A DNA stretch of 64,000 nucleotides from Alnus glutinosa (Eukaryota; Streptophyta; Magnoliopsida; Fagales; Betulaceae). How positions within the stretch are numbered: the stretch's first letter is position 1; each line of letters opens with the position of its first letter. The stretch lies in the NCBI RefSeq assembly GCF_958979055.1, contig NC_084890.1:29619116-29683115 (forward strand). The letters are read 5' to 3'. A program made the position numbers and the translations under genes. Positions 1-12,962 of this stretch are shown one piece after another. The notes beneath the pieces were generated by a model. It saw only the letters and a program-made list of their open reading frames with translations. It ran no database searches and was not told where the DNA came from.

Positions 1-3000
1 CAGAAGATATCATGCCTATCTCGTTTACAAATTCTCGATTTCCTTGATTCGATTTTGAAGAAAGTCTTTTAACTGCAATTATAGTACCATCTAACAGTAT
101 ACCCTGCCCCAGAAATAGAAAAATATACAGCTTTAGGTATGTATTCATTATGTAATTAGATGCCTCTAGGTATCATGGATAAGTAAGAAAAAGAAAATAG
201 AAATCCAAAAATTGAAGAAAGATGACGTTGTAGGATACCTTGTATACAGATCCAAAACCACCTTCCCCAATCTTGTTTGCAGCATCAAAATTGTTAGTGG
301 CTGCTTTGATTTGTCTGTAGGTGAAAAAACCAATTTGCAGATCTAATCCTCTTAGTTCTGCCAAAGGAATGAAAAGGCGGGGCTAAGATGTCAAATTGTA
401 TCTTATAAATGATATTACTAATTTTTAATTAGTATTTTTGAGTCTATTGACTACTTATAAGATGTCAGATAGAATGTGACCAAATGAGAAGGAACCATAA
501 TGCAGTTGATCAGCCACTTAAACCCCAATATTTTTACAAGATTTAGGGTTTCATTTTGTTTCTTACATTTGCCCAGCAATCATTGTTGTCTTGATTCCAA
601 AAAGAAAGAAAGAAGGGGGAACTTCATTGGTGCCTATTAGGCTATTACCAAGAGATATGCCTTTTGGTTCTTTTTAACAATTAAGATAAGATCATTTAGA
701 ACACATTTCAAAAAGAGAGTTTATTGAAATCCACAATCTTTTATCTCTTGCAAACTTCTGTTACATGGGTCCTTCTTAGACATTTAAGCAACTCAGTGAC
801 CTAAAGCCCTCCATCTGTCATGCAAAAATGCCTTTATTTAGATTTTATGAAAAAACAATGATCTCATATTTTTGTATGATTTGGTCAAATCATTTACGAT
901 TATGATTGGAGCTGACTCCAGTAGCAATACCCGAGAAAACTATCATGAAGACAGATTCTTATGCTTTGCAATCCAACAACCGTATAGTTGCTTTTCATGG
1001 TGTACTTTGGATTGCCAATTTTTCATCTAGGGAGAAATGTTCAATAATATGCTGCACAAACTGCAATGTATATATATAAAGCCATTGGGAAATTGTTGTA
1101 CATTGTTTCAACTTCGTGAATAGTTGGAGATAAATTATCCAAATGAGCGTTTGCTGATTACCTTTTTCCCTTGATATCCTGCCTCCTACGTGGCTTTTCC
1201 ACCAAAGAATGCCTAAAATCATAAAAACGAGCAATAGCACCGATACTACAGCTCCAACAACAATGAATATCTTCCTGTCATCACCAGGGGGACTGAAATC
1301 TGCAAAAGAGAAAAATAGTTAAGGAGATTGATTATGGAATACAACTAGTACCATACAAATATACATAGGCAGAGCAATCCAAACCAAGATACAAATGGAT
1401 GGTTCAAACACAAATTATCAGAGTAAGGTAAAAAGAAGAATATAAAAATTTTGATTTCTTCCATCTAGTTGCAGTTTAACTTTGATTTGAGTAATACTTT
1501 TTACAGCAAATAATCATGGATTCTAACTCAACTATATCGTGCTATGCTTTTACTATTCATCAATAATAATAATTATGGAAGAAGTTGGATAGTAAAAGAT
1601 TCTCATACTCCAAGAAATGGTTACCAGATTCAACAGAGATGGCCGAGATGAGAGGACCATATGTTCCTCTCTCTGGGGCAGCTGTTGTGCCTTTCCCAGC
1701 CCAATGAAAGCGGATGTGTAAAACTTTATTCCTCACAACTGCTTTAAATTCCTTAACAACTGCTTTATCAACCCCATTTGCAGCATTTTCAATATCAAAA
1801 TCCTTCAACTCCAGTTTTTCCTGTAACAAATAAAAATTAATAAAATTGTGTTCTATGTATAAAGCAAAACAAATATGACATCATACCTGGATATAAACAT
1901 CAAATATCCGTCTTCCAAGACTGTAAAAAGATCTGTTGTCTCGGAATACTATCTCTGCAAAGTATAGTTTCACAGTATAATTTCCATTTGCCAAGCAACG
2001 CGCATAATATGTTAGAGAAAGAGGAGAGAGCCGTGCACTCGTGAATAGTTCAGAGTTCTTCACTCCTAGTATTGACACATTATTTGCTATGTATTGATTT
2101 GAGGTTCTGTCGGCATCCCAAAAATTTCCGCTGCTACTGAATCCCCAACTAGCAGTAGTGGGAAGAAAATTTGCTGGACCTGCTAGGTCTGGATCCCCTT
2201 CATACCGTATGTTCTCAATAGTAGTTGGGCTTCCACCACAATTTATATGCAAGGAATACTGATCTACTCAGAAACAACGGATTTTTTATGAGATAAGACA
2301 TGAGCAAACATTATAGAGCAAAAAAGAAATTAACTTTGTCTTATTATTTCATTTACTAGGTTGTCAGCAACAAAATGAAATATTAACTGTCTCTTTTTCA
2401 TTTTTGAAGGAAATTATCAAAAAGGAAGGCCTGACAACATAAGTAAAGCATACAACCATACACCTCAAAATTTGATTGAAAGGTAAAATAATTACCTTTT
2501 GAGCATGGATAGGTCTGCAGGCACTCTCTTCCTAGTGTTCTTAGTTAGTTTCATATAAGAAAGAAGAGTAAACTTAAGCAAATTTGAATGAAAATTGGAA
2601 ATCCTTCTGCAAAATAAAAAGCAAGAAAAATAGAGAAAAGCAGAGAAACATTGGTTCTTGTTATTAGTTTTCAAGTTAGAAGCTTACAAGTTTTCCCATC
2701 CAGCGAAGCTCTCAAACAAATTTCTGATGAAATGAAAAACTAGTTAGTTTTGGAAAACTAGAAAGCTTATGAAGTGAAGAAAGTATGAAAAGCTAAATTC
2801 AAGAAAAGTTCTTACAAGGTTCCATGACAAGTAGGTGTCACATAGCTTTTTGAAAAATTATTATAAGAAAGATCTATTTGGCTGCAAACAAACATATTTT
2901 CATTAAGAACATGCTATTAATGCATAAAAAAAAATGGTATATTTAAAAAGTTACGATAAATTTTTTTAACTATCAACATAGTGTTGCCAGATAACAAACA

Positions 3001-6000
3001 ATAGAAAATCTTAATTTGTTAAATCTTTATTTTCTGTCTTTTGTTTTCTGTTCTCAAAACAAAAACATTAACAAACTATTCAAAACACAAAAACAGTTTT
3101 TCTCCTTTGTGCCACATCAAATCACTTTTTCAAACCAAAAAAATAAAAATAAATAAATAAAGTACCCACCAAAACACATTAACAAGCATATTCGATTTTT
3201 CTGCCACTCTTTTTTTACAAGTGTCACGTGGTGCAAGATGCAAATTAGAGCTAGTAGAAAAAACGATTTAATTCACCTATTATATATGATTGATGGAGAT
3301 CACCCATTGACCATAAAGAGGCCATGAGATGAATCAACATCAAGGTAATATATATTTGAGTGTTATGAATGCTTGTAAAGATTATAAATATGGAGAACCA
3401 TAAAAAATTACAATAAATAAATGTCATGCAAATGTCAAGTGGAAATCAAGATGAATTATATACTAGTCACTGTTTCTGTTTTTTATCCATTCTGGAATAG
3501 GCCCCGTGAGCAAGTTGCTTGTCAGAAACCTGTTCAAATAGCAACACAGTTACGCATTAGTTAAAAACTTATTTATATCATTACTAATGGAAGAAAATGG
3601 ACAAAAATTGGGAGGTAAAATACTTTGTGAGTAGAAATATGTGTGTGTGTGTGTGTGTGTCACAACCCAAAGAAAGTAACATGGGACTTGACACGCCTTT
3701 ATAATCTATATACGTATTGTCAATTTCTTTTAATCAAATACCTAACATTCTCACTAGGTCTCACGTCAAAATCATAATGCCCTAATGCCATACGACATAA
3801 CTAAGTTGGCTCTAATACCATTTCCACAATTCATTCTACACTTTTAAAATGATTAGTCAAAGTTGCAATTGGAATTCCTTAAAAGTAATTTATATAACCT
3901 AGCCTCACTTAATAAGGAACCAATGTAGGACTTAGCACCCATGCAACATTTTCACAATCCATCCACCCATTGCATGACTTAGTTTTGCGGAGTCTAACAC
4001 TATTTTGCCAACCAAGAAAATGCACTAGCCACATTCACGTTATACTTCACAAGACTAATCAAAGTTACAATTAGATCATCCTAGAGTTACTTATACTACC
4101 TAGTTTCACTTAGAATGAACCAATGTTGGACTTAACTTTCTAGGGTGTCATAAATATCCCTCACTTACATCCCTAAAATCTTCGTCTAGGCCCATGTCAC
4201 ACTACATTATTCCAATGCCACATGATGTTACTAGATTGGCTTTGATACCATTTATCACGATCCAAAAAAAGTGTTAGTCACATCTGTGCTATACTCTAAC
4301 ATGACTAGCTAGTCAAAATTTCAATTAGAGCTCTCTAGAACTACTTGTAGAGTTGAGCCTCATTCAGTATACAATCGATGTATCACTTAACTTTTTGGGG
4401 TATCACAATACATAAATTGCAATCATAAGCACTATAATCTCTTTGATGATATATTTGTGTGCTTTGTGATGCTTTAAATTGTTTATTTGAGCTTCTCAGC
4501 CATAGAGCTAGATTTAGGGTTTTGAGGTCACACTTACATGTTTTTCAAGTGTGTTAGGCTTTCAATATCCGGAATCTCCCCTTCTAATCTGTTGAAGCTG
4601 AGGTCTCTACATGGATATAATGAAAAAGGTGTTATAATAACACAAAAGAAGTTTTATAAAATGATCTAATTAAGCGTGAACATATTGAACCTGATAAGAC
4701 ATAAATGCCCAGCTTTTAAAGTGTAGAATCAGAAAAGCATCTTAATTCTAGAGATGAATGAGTAAAATCATTATGGAAAATAATTATCTACTGTGAACTT
4801 TAATATGCCAATATCTACATATAGTAACCCCTCCCCCACCCCTTTTGTAACGACCCACCCCAACGACATAATATTGTCCGTTTTTAGCTCTCATGATTAA
4901 ACTTTTCAGGAAATCACTCATATTAGTATTACTCTCATAGAAGCACGATCAACTGCGGAGTTCTGATAAGTGTAAATATATATATAAGCACATCTTCATT
5001 CCTACACCCAGGTGGTGTGGGACGTTACAACCCCCCTCCTCCCTCCCCCCCCCCCCCCCCCCAAAATAAAAGAAAAGAAGAAAAAGAAAAAGGAAAACTT
5101 CACACATCCGTATGTTTGTAAATTAAGTATAAAGTTAAAGTTCTTAATGGAGATAATTAACAGGGTCTAATACAACCATCTGGGGCGTGTAGTGCACTAA
5201 TGTTTCAGTAAACAAAGCAAAAAGTGAGAGGAATATAGAAAGGACAGAAGGACTACAAAGCTTTTAGTGATTCCATTTCTGATATATTTGTAGGGATTGT
5301 TCCAAAGAGATTGCAGCTCCTTAACATCCTGCAATGTCAACCGACATCATCTCAGAAAAATTGCTATAACTTCGTATTATTAGAGTTCTTGAAATTTTAC
5401 AGTAAAAGAATGACTTACAATTTTTGCATGCCTGTCATGTTACTTAACAGTGGAAATTTAGAACCCTCACCAAGTAAGTCACTAATCCTTCTGAACAAAA
5501 TTCAATCATCAATAACTGTTAGCCTCTTAAGCAACAAGTCTTGTTAATTTGAGTATAACAGGGAAATATCACAAAGATTATGCAACCCAAGAGTACTTAG
5601 AAGGCAGAAATTACAGATCAGTTAAGTTACTCAAGACAGAAATGCTAGGAGGAATGGGCCCCTTAAGACCACTAGCTTGAATTTCTCTGTTAAAAACACA
5701 ATTTTAATGGTTAGATTACACCTGAATGTTCTACTAGAAAAGATTTTAACACTATGGGAAAAAAACACTAGAACACATACAATTTCTTAAGTTGTTTCCA
5801 ACTTTGAAAAAAGTCAGGTATTCTTCCAGTGAAGTTGTTACTGCTAATCCTTCTGCATATAGCCAAATTGGAAACAAGACTGAATAACATAGAAACTATA
5901 AACTTTTCAAGTAAACATCTAAAATTACTTTTTAAGTATAGAAATGGGTTGCAATCACTAACAGTTCAGTTAATTTGGTTAGATTAGTGAGAGCTATTGG

Positions 6001-9000
6001 CAACTCTCCAGTGAGATTGTTGGCACTAAGAATACTGCAGTCATCAAATGGGAATTTCAGACCAGTTAAACTTGGTGTTAATTGAATAATAAAACCATTG
6101 ATAATTAAGAAACGAATCATCAAATCTGGTTTGAAAGAAAAAAAAAAATGATAAGAAGAAACACTGACAGGCCCTCCAAGTTAACCAACTCTCCAAGTTC
6201 AGGAGGAATAATTCCAAAAAACAGATTGTTCTCTATGTTCCTGAAAATACAGTCTTTGTTAATATCAAAGCTGGGCTAAACCAAATCAAACAATCATGCA
6301 ACATTACTAGATAAAAAACGGTGAGTAAGAAAGATACAATTAGAGCATACAAAAGTTTAAGGGTAGTAATTTTTCCCAGGAAGCTTGGGATAGGTCCTGA
6401 TAACTTGTTTACATTAAAGGACCTGCATTGAACCAGCTTAATTCAATAAGAATGAACATTTACTGGCTAAAATCAGAGGTTAATTGAGTACTACGTACAG
6501 ATATTCCAACTTTATAGAAGCCCATTCGTGTGGAATTGTACCAGTAAGGTAGTTTCGAGAGAGTTCGCTACAGGCAAGAGGAAAGTGTGGTATTAGATTA
6601 GAAGCTTAAATCAATTTTCAGGTACTAATAAGTAAAACATGGTTACTCTTCTTACATCTTCTTTAGGAAGGGGAGGTTCACTATGGACGGTGGAGGCACA
6701 CCATCAAGATCCTGCCCTTTAAGACATCTGTGTGACAGGAATGATTATAGATAAAAGATCAAATATCATCTGATTATTCCTCCATCACAACCTTTAAAAC
6801 CCTTAATCTGCTAGGACAAGATTTTTCTTCCCTTATATATGTTTGAACAGACGATGAGAAAATAGAAAGTATCACTGGCTCAGAAGTAAACAATATTTCA
6901 ACCCAGCATGCAACTTCCAAATTAAATAATCAAATTCATCATTTATATCCGTTTAAGCAATAACCCGTGGTTGATCATCGTGTCAAAGCAAAAGTCTAAA
7001 TTCAAACTTTTTCTCTGTAATTTATCTTTGATTGCAATTGAATAATTTATGTGTTCGGTCGAGTTTGAATCCACACGTAAGGCAAGTGTTACGATATTAA
7101 TTAAATAAATAAATTTATAATTTTTTATCAGGTTAAGGTCTTACATAACTAGTGATTTAATACAAAAATTAAAGAACATGCATCAATCTTAAGGAAATTT
7201 AGAGTTACAGGAGTAATAATTCGAAAAATTGGAAAAATTTCTGTTTTGTTTCTAAGTACCCCCAGCCACCCCCACCTTATATTTGGGTGGCCGAGCCACC
7301 CCATGGAGTGGTTTGGCCACCTTTCACGTTTCATTTTTTTTTTTAAAGTTATTTGTTTTATGATTTTAGGTTTATAAAAATGAAGGGTATAATAGGAAAT
7401 AAGATAAAAAAGTGGTCACGTTCATGGCATGTGACCAATTTTCCATCCAAATAGACCGCAGCATTTAACATAGTATCTTAAATGTAACAAATTTATAGTT
7501 TAATGGTCTAATTGTCACACCTATTAATTTACAAAGCTTTATAAAAATAGTTATTAGCTAAGAGGTTAAAAGCATATTTAATCTAAACCTTCATTTAAGC
7601 TTTGAAAAGAGCGAATAGGAATGATTTAATAGGATGTACGAAGGAAATGAAGGGTACTTACAGTCCAACCACGTGACATACAGAGGGTGAGCATTTGCAC
7701 TTCACAGAATTCTCGTACACTGGCGATTCTGTTGTTGTCCAGCTTGGGTCGTTACCGCATGGATCCAAACTGAAATTCCAATCTTTCTTCCCAATTTCTT
7801 TGGCTATTTCACGAAGGGCTTTCACTGCATGATACCCCAAACTCATCAATTATTTTTCCATTAGTTTTGCCTTAAAAAAAATGCTAAGATAGAGAAAGAG
7901 AGATGAACAAAAAATTATTTAACTATTGTTTCAAATAAATGATAGAGAAATGAGAGAGGAAATAAAAAGTTTTTTATATTAAAATAATGCTAAGGTAACC
8001 ATTTTTAGTTTGATTCCCTTGGTGTTTCTTTAGTTTAGGAAACAAGAAAGGAATCTAATTCAATAGGTTTTTTAAGAATTTTTCCTACATATAGAGAAGG
8101 AAATGAAATTTAGAGAATCTACTATTAGTGTTCTAAGAAATCTTCTTCGATTTGAGCGCACCCCATGTTATATTATATGGAAAAGTATACATGTTTTTTT
8201 TTTTTCAAGTGTCTTTTGACATGTTTTCGATAGGAGTAATGTTACGCACAATCTCACTTATCTACATCCTTAGGTGGTTTTTAAAACCACCATTGAATAA
8301 AAATCAAATAAAGATCCATATCAAAGCCAATGGTAGTTTTAAAAGCCATTACTCAAACTGTTTGGGGCAGGTGGGCTTACAACCCTCTCTGAGCTCTCTC
8401 TTAAGGCACCCAATTTGAGTGAAATTTAGATAGCCTAATTTCATGGGATCTTAATCCAAACAAAAAGCAGAGAATAGTAGAAATTATAGAAGACGTGAGA
8501 GTGAGGGGCTGTAACAAGCATTTTATCTTGTTAAGCATTCCTAGTAGCCTTTTGGCTATTTTGGTTAGCCAATTTGATGAAAACACTAAAAATTCACTCT
8601 CAGCAGTCTCACCATTTTAACCAAAAAGTTTTGGTGAGTGAAATTACTCACCAATTTTAATGAGTAATATTCACTCACTAATTTTGTTTCTCATTTCTCT
8701 CTCACATGATCATCACACTTTTTTCTTTTTTTCTCTCATTTTCTTCTCTCATCTCCCATATTTCTCACACGATGATGTCCTTATTTCATGGACATTAAGG
8801 TTTATTTGTTTCTAACATAAACTTTGTAGTTCTTTTCATAAATAAAAAAAAAAATACTTAGTGATTTTTTCATTTATCTTTTCTTTATTTCTTTTTTGAA
8901 TTTGGTGAGAAGCAAATGAAAACTTCTGTAAATTTCTTAGCAATGATTTAATCTCAAGATGAAGGTGTATAGTAGCTTGTTGTATAAAAAGATTAAACAG

Positions 9001-12000
9001 AGAAAGAATAAAGAAATCTGAATATATATATATATATATATATATTGTTTAAATGGAATAGTGAATAGTTAAAATGGTGAGGCTACTGAGAGAATTTTAA
9101 AAAAGTGGTTCACTAGAATAAAGAAAAGTTCTAGTTACTTTGATGAGTAAAATTTGATGAGGCGATTAGGAATGCTCTTACTGATTTTCTAAGTATTTAG
9201 GGTTTGATCTACAGAATTTGTAAAAGGAAATTGGCATTGGAAATGAATTGATGATGAAATTGAAATGGATTGATTCATAAAAGGAAAAATACAGAATTCA
9301 GTCACATTCGAGAGGGCCAATCTCCTAGCACATTCGAGAGTGCAATTCTCTAAATTTGTTCAAAACAATGATCAAATCAATGCCTCTACAATTAGACTTT
9401 AGGCCTTATATAAAGGCCCACTAAGTTACCGAGGCCAAAGGTCACTAACCTAATATTGCCCACTAAGTTACCAAGTCAAAGGCTACTAAGCTACTAAGGC
9501 CAAAGGCCCATTAAAGCTAATATACCTGTGACTACTGACCCCTTCAAGTCCAACCATTTCTCATCCTTTAAGCCCATTTTAAAAGGTCTGCACCATTTGA
9601 CCAACACAAACATGTGTAGTACTAGCACCGCTAACTCCTCCAAGCAAGGCATTGAATGTTGACTTGTTAAAAAAAAAAAAAAAAAATTCCAACTGGCAGC
9701 AAGTAGGCCCAGCTGTTCAGCACCATTCCGCACTTCAGTCTTCAGCCTCCCAAACATCACGTGAACTTCTGGTAGACACGTAACCGAAACCTCTCTTCCT
9801 AATGAGTTCTACCCAAGCACTTTCCCTCTCAACGCACCGTTTTGCTAGCTTCCAGAGTCTTCTCTTCTTCTTCCTTGTTCACGTTCAATCTGCCGTTCCT
9901 CTGACCCTTGCTGGTCGGCCATCCGCCAGATCGTCCGAGTCCCCGGCCCGCCGGCTCGGCTTCGCGGACTATCCGGTTTGCTGTCGCGCTCGACTCCGGC
10001 GACAGCGAGTTGCCCCTTGTCTACGCCAGCATCGACGCACCCTGGTGGCATTGCCTCTTGCCCGAATTGTTCCCCGGCGGAGCACGTGGAGGTCACCTCC
10101 TCACATTTCGGTGCTTCCTCTACCGCCGCCGCATCCTCTTCTTCTTCTTCCGCGTGCTTCCAACGCCATCGGTGCTTCAGGGCAACAAAGTCCAGCCCAT
10201 CCGCATACAACAGCACCATCTCAGCCCCTCGCAAAGGTTGCATCCCAGATTTAGTGTGTCTGAGCTCGAACTTTGGATGCAGCCTTGCATCACCCAAGTT
10301 CTTCTCATTCTGATAAAGCCCCTCCCGATCTGGAATTTGCTGCACCTTGAGAGATTCGGAAATTTGTGGAGGAATTTCGTCTAGCAGGATCTGTGTATTT
10401 TGGAATTTCGTTTCAGATTCTGGAATTATTGTGTGTTTTGGATCTGTTTCTGAAAATATTGTATATTTTGGAGCTTCATTTGGATCGATTTCTGGAAGTA
10501 TTTCGTCTCTCTTCTCCTCTTCATCGTCTTTCTTCTCTTCTGCTCCTTTCTTGAATTTCTCTTCATTGTCTACCTCCTCAGGGACCGAAAAGCGTGCTTG
10601 AATAGCCCTAACAAGTTCGTCCCACCGAGAAACACTTTGAGTAGCGTTCAATTACCTCCTCATTTCAGCCATTAGAGTGTCGGATCGTTGCTGGTCGGCT
10701 TCTTGAAATTTTCGCTCAGCTTCTTGCTTCTTCCTCACATGCTCGCTGGAAATCTCCCAACGTCGGTCGAGTCGGTGTATATTGCGAATAAAATTCCTTG
10801 GATCTAGGGCTGTAACTGAACCCAAGTGGATCTAGGCTCTCATACCACTTGTAACAGGCATTTTATTTGTTACCGAGGCTTTTTTTTTTGACAAATGCAC
10901 GTATAGAATAAAGTAGTGGATTGTTAGTTTTGAAATTAGTAAAAAGTGATGATATGATATAAAATAAAAGGAATTTGTATAAAAAAGTGAAAAAATTTTG
11001 TATTGTAGTAAATTTTTTTATTTGAATAGTAATAAAAAAAATTATTAATGTGATATAAAAAGTGAAAAAAGTGAAAATGTTTTGATGTTGATTGGTGGTA
11101 GAAAGTATAAAAAAATGTAAAAAATAAAAATAAAAATGCGTAAACAGTAACATAACTATGATGTTCTTTTTGTATTCTATCAAACAAGCCTTGATTTTCT
11201 AGGTATTTAGGGTTTGATCTACAGAATTTGTAAAAGGAAATTGGAATTGGAAATGAATCGATGACGAAATTGAAATGGATTGATTCATAAAAAGAAAAAT
11301 ACAGAATTCAGCCACATTTCATAGGGCCAATCTCCTAACACATTAATTCTCCAAGTTTGTTCAAAAAACAATGATCAAATCAATGCCTCTACAATTAGAC
11401 TTTAAGCCTTATATAAACAAACTCAAGGCCCATTAAGCTACCAAGGCCTAAGGCACATTAATCTAATATTACTCACTAAGCTATCAAGCCGAAGGGCACT
11501 AACCTAATATTGCCCACTAAGCTACAACACGAAAGGCCACTAAGTTACTAAAGCCAAAGGCTCGTTAAGCTAATATACCCGTGACAATATAGACAAATTT
11601 AAGGCCCACTAAGCTATCAAGGCCAAAGGCCCATTAACTTAATGTTGCCCACTAAGCTACCAAGCTAAAGGCCACTAACCTAATATTGCCCACTAAGCTA
11701 CTAAGGCCAAAGGCTCACTAAGCTAATATACCCGTGACAGGGCCTTCTTACCCGAATAGCGAACCATCTGCCCAAACAACTTGCTCAAGCAATGTGCTCG
11801 TTGCTCGGACAGAAAGGACCCAACAGGCTCTCCTCACATCCTCTGCCCAATTACAAAGGGTAAGGAAATTCTTCGAGATCTCCAATCGTAGGAAATTCCC
11901 GGATTTGAGAATGGTCCAATTTGGGATTTTCAGCTGCTTGAGCCAATCTTTTCTTGGGTTTTTGTTTGTTTGGAGGGTTGAATGGATCAGGGATTTCAAG

Positions 12001-12924
12001 TAGTCTTTTGGTGGTGGAATATGGGCTTCATTCGGTCGGGAGAATTCGATTTAGTGGTCCATCACTGATGGGTGGGTGGGCTTGAATGCCGCACGCCTAG
12101 GACAGCAGTGGACCGTGGATTCGGACGGAGAAAAACATTAGGTTTAGGTGTGGATATAATTGAAGTGGAATAATTTACCTCTTTAAGAATTCAGCAGTAA
12201 ACATGATGGAAGTACTATATTAGATTAAGAGATGATTTTTTTTTCCACTATAAGACACAACTCTTGACCACCTTATCTATGTAGCAATGTGGTCTCCTAA
12301 CTAGCTTTGAGTAATGATTCAATGCCACCCAAAGATACAACTTTTCACCGGTGGTCCCCCACTACTTTTTGAGTTTTTTTTTTTTATAAAAATAAATTAA
12401 GGTGGGGGACCACCTTGCCACATAGGCAAGGTGGTGAAAAGTTGTATATTTAGGTGGTAGTGAATCATTACTCAGCTAGCTTTAGGGTTTTTTTTTTAAA
12501 AAAAAAATTTTGCCACTTTAAGACACAACTCGTGACCACCTTATCTATGTAGTAAGGTGGTTTCCTAACTAGCTTTAGGGGTTTTTTTCTAAAAAAAAAA
12601 AAAAAAAAAGTCAAAGTTAAAGTTGCCACGTGGGCGAAGGTAGTCAAGAGTTGTGTGTTAAGGTGGCAATGTATTACATCTCTAAGATTAATGTCAAAAG
12701 GGTTTTTTTTTTTTTTTTTTTTGAAAAAAAGAACTTAAAAATAAAGAATTTTGACTAAATTTGGTGTAAAATACTACAATCTCACTTCTATTTACGAGAA
12801 CCAAAAAACAATTTGATTTTCTTTTTGTCAAAAGTAATAAAAATGAGAAAAAAAATTAAGAGAAATGTTTGGCTATACAGTCTCATCCCACACTTATTTA
12901 CTTGAACCAATAATGTGAGAGATA

Positions 12925-12962
<38 letters not shown>

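Larger units (their letters stand above)
8510..11739 (-). mobile_element. non-autonomous LTR retrotransposon in intron 1 of kinase copy 1
   Basis: Two related LTRs in direct orientation: 8510-9533 (3' LTR) and 10850-11739 (5' LTR). Each starts TGTAACARGCATTTTAT on the plus strand and ends near GTGAC(A). They share a 230-bp stretch (9181-9420 and 11190-11420). The internal part is only 1.3 kb. A PBS-like TGGTATGAGAGCC (minus strand, 10847-10835) lies two bases inside the 5' LTR, and a G-rich tract abuts the 3' LTR. GGGC occurs on both outer sides (8506-8509 and 11740-11743), fitting a 4-5 bp target duplication. No protease, RT or integrase is present. The LTR tails carry many variants of cactaagctaccaaggccaaaggc. 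Confidence 0.82.

Noticed and set aside
9802..10600. Several plus-strand open frames of 80-160 codons
   Set aside because: They overlap the gag-like minus-strand ORF in a GC-rich, repeat-poor patch and look like composition shadows.
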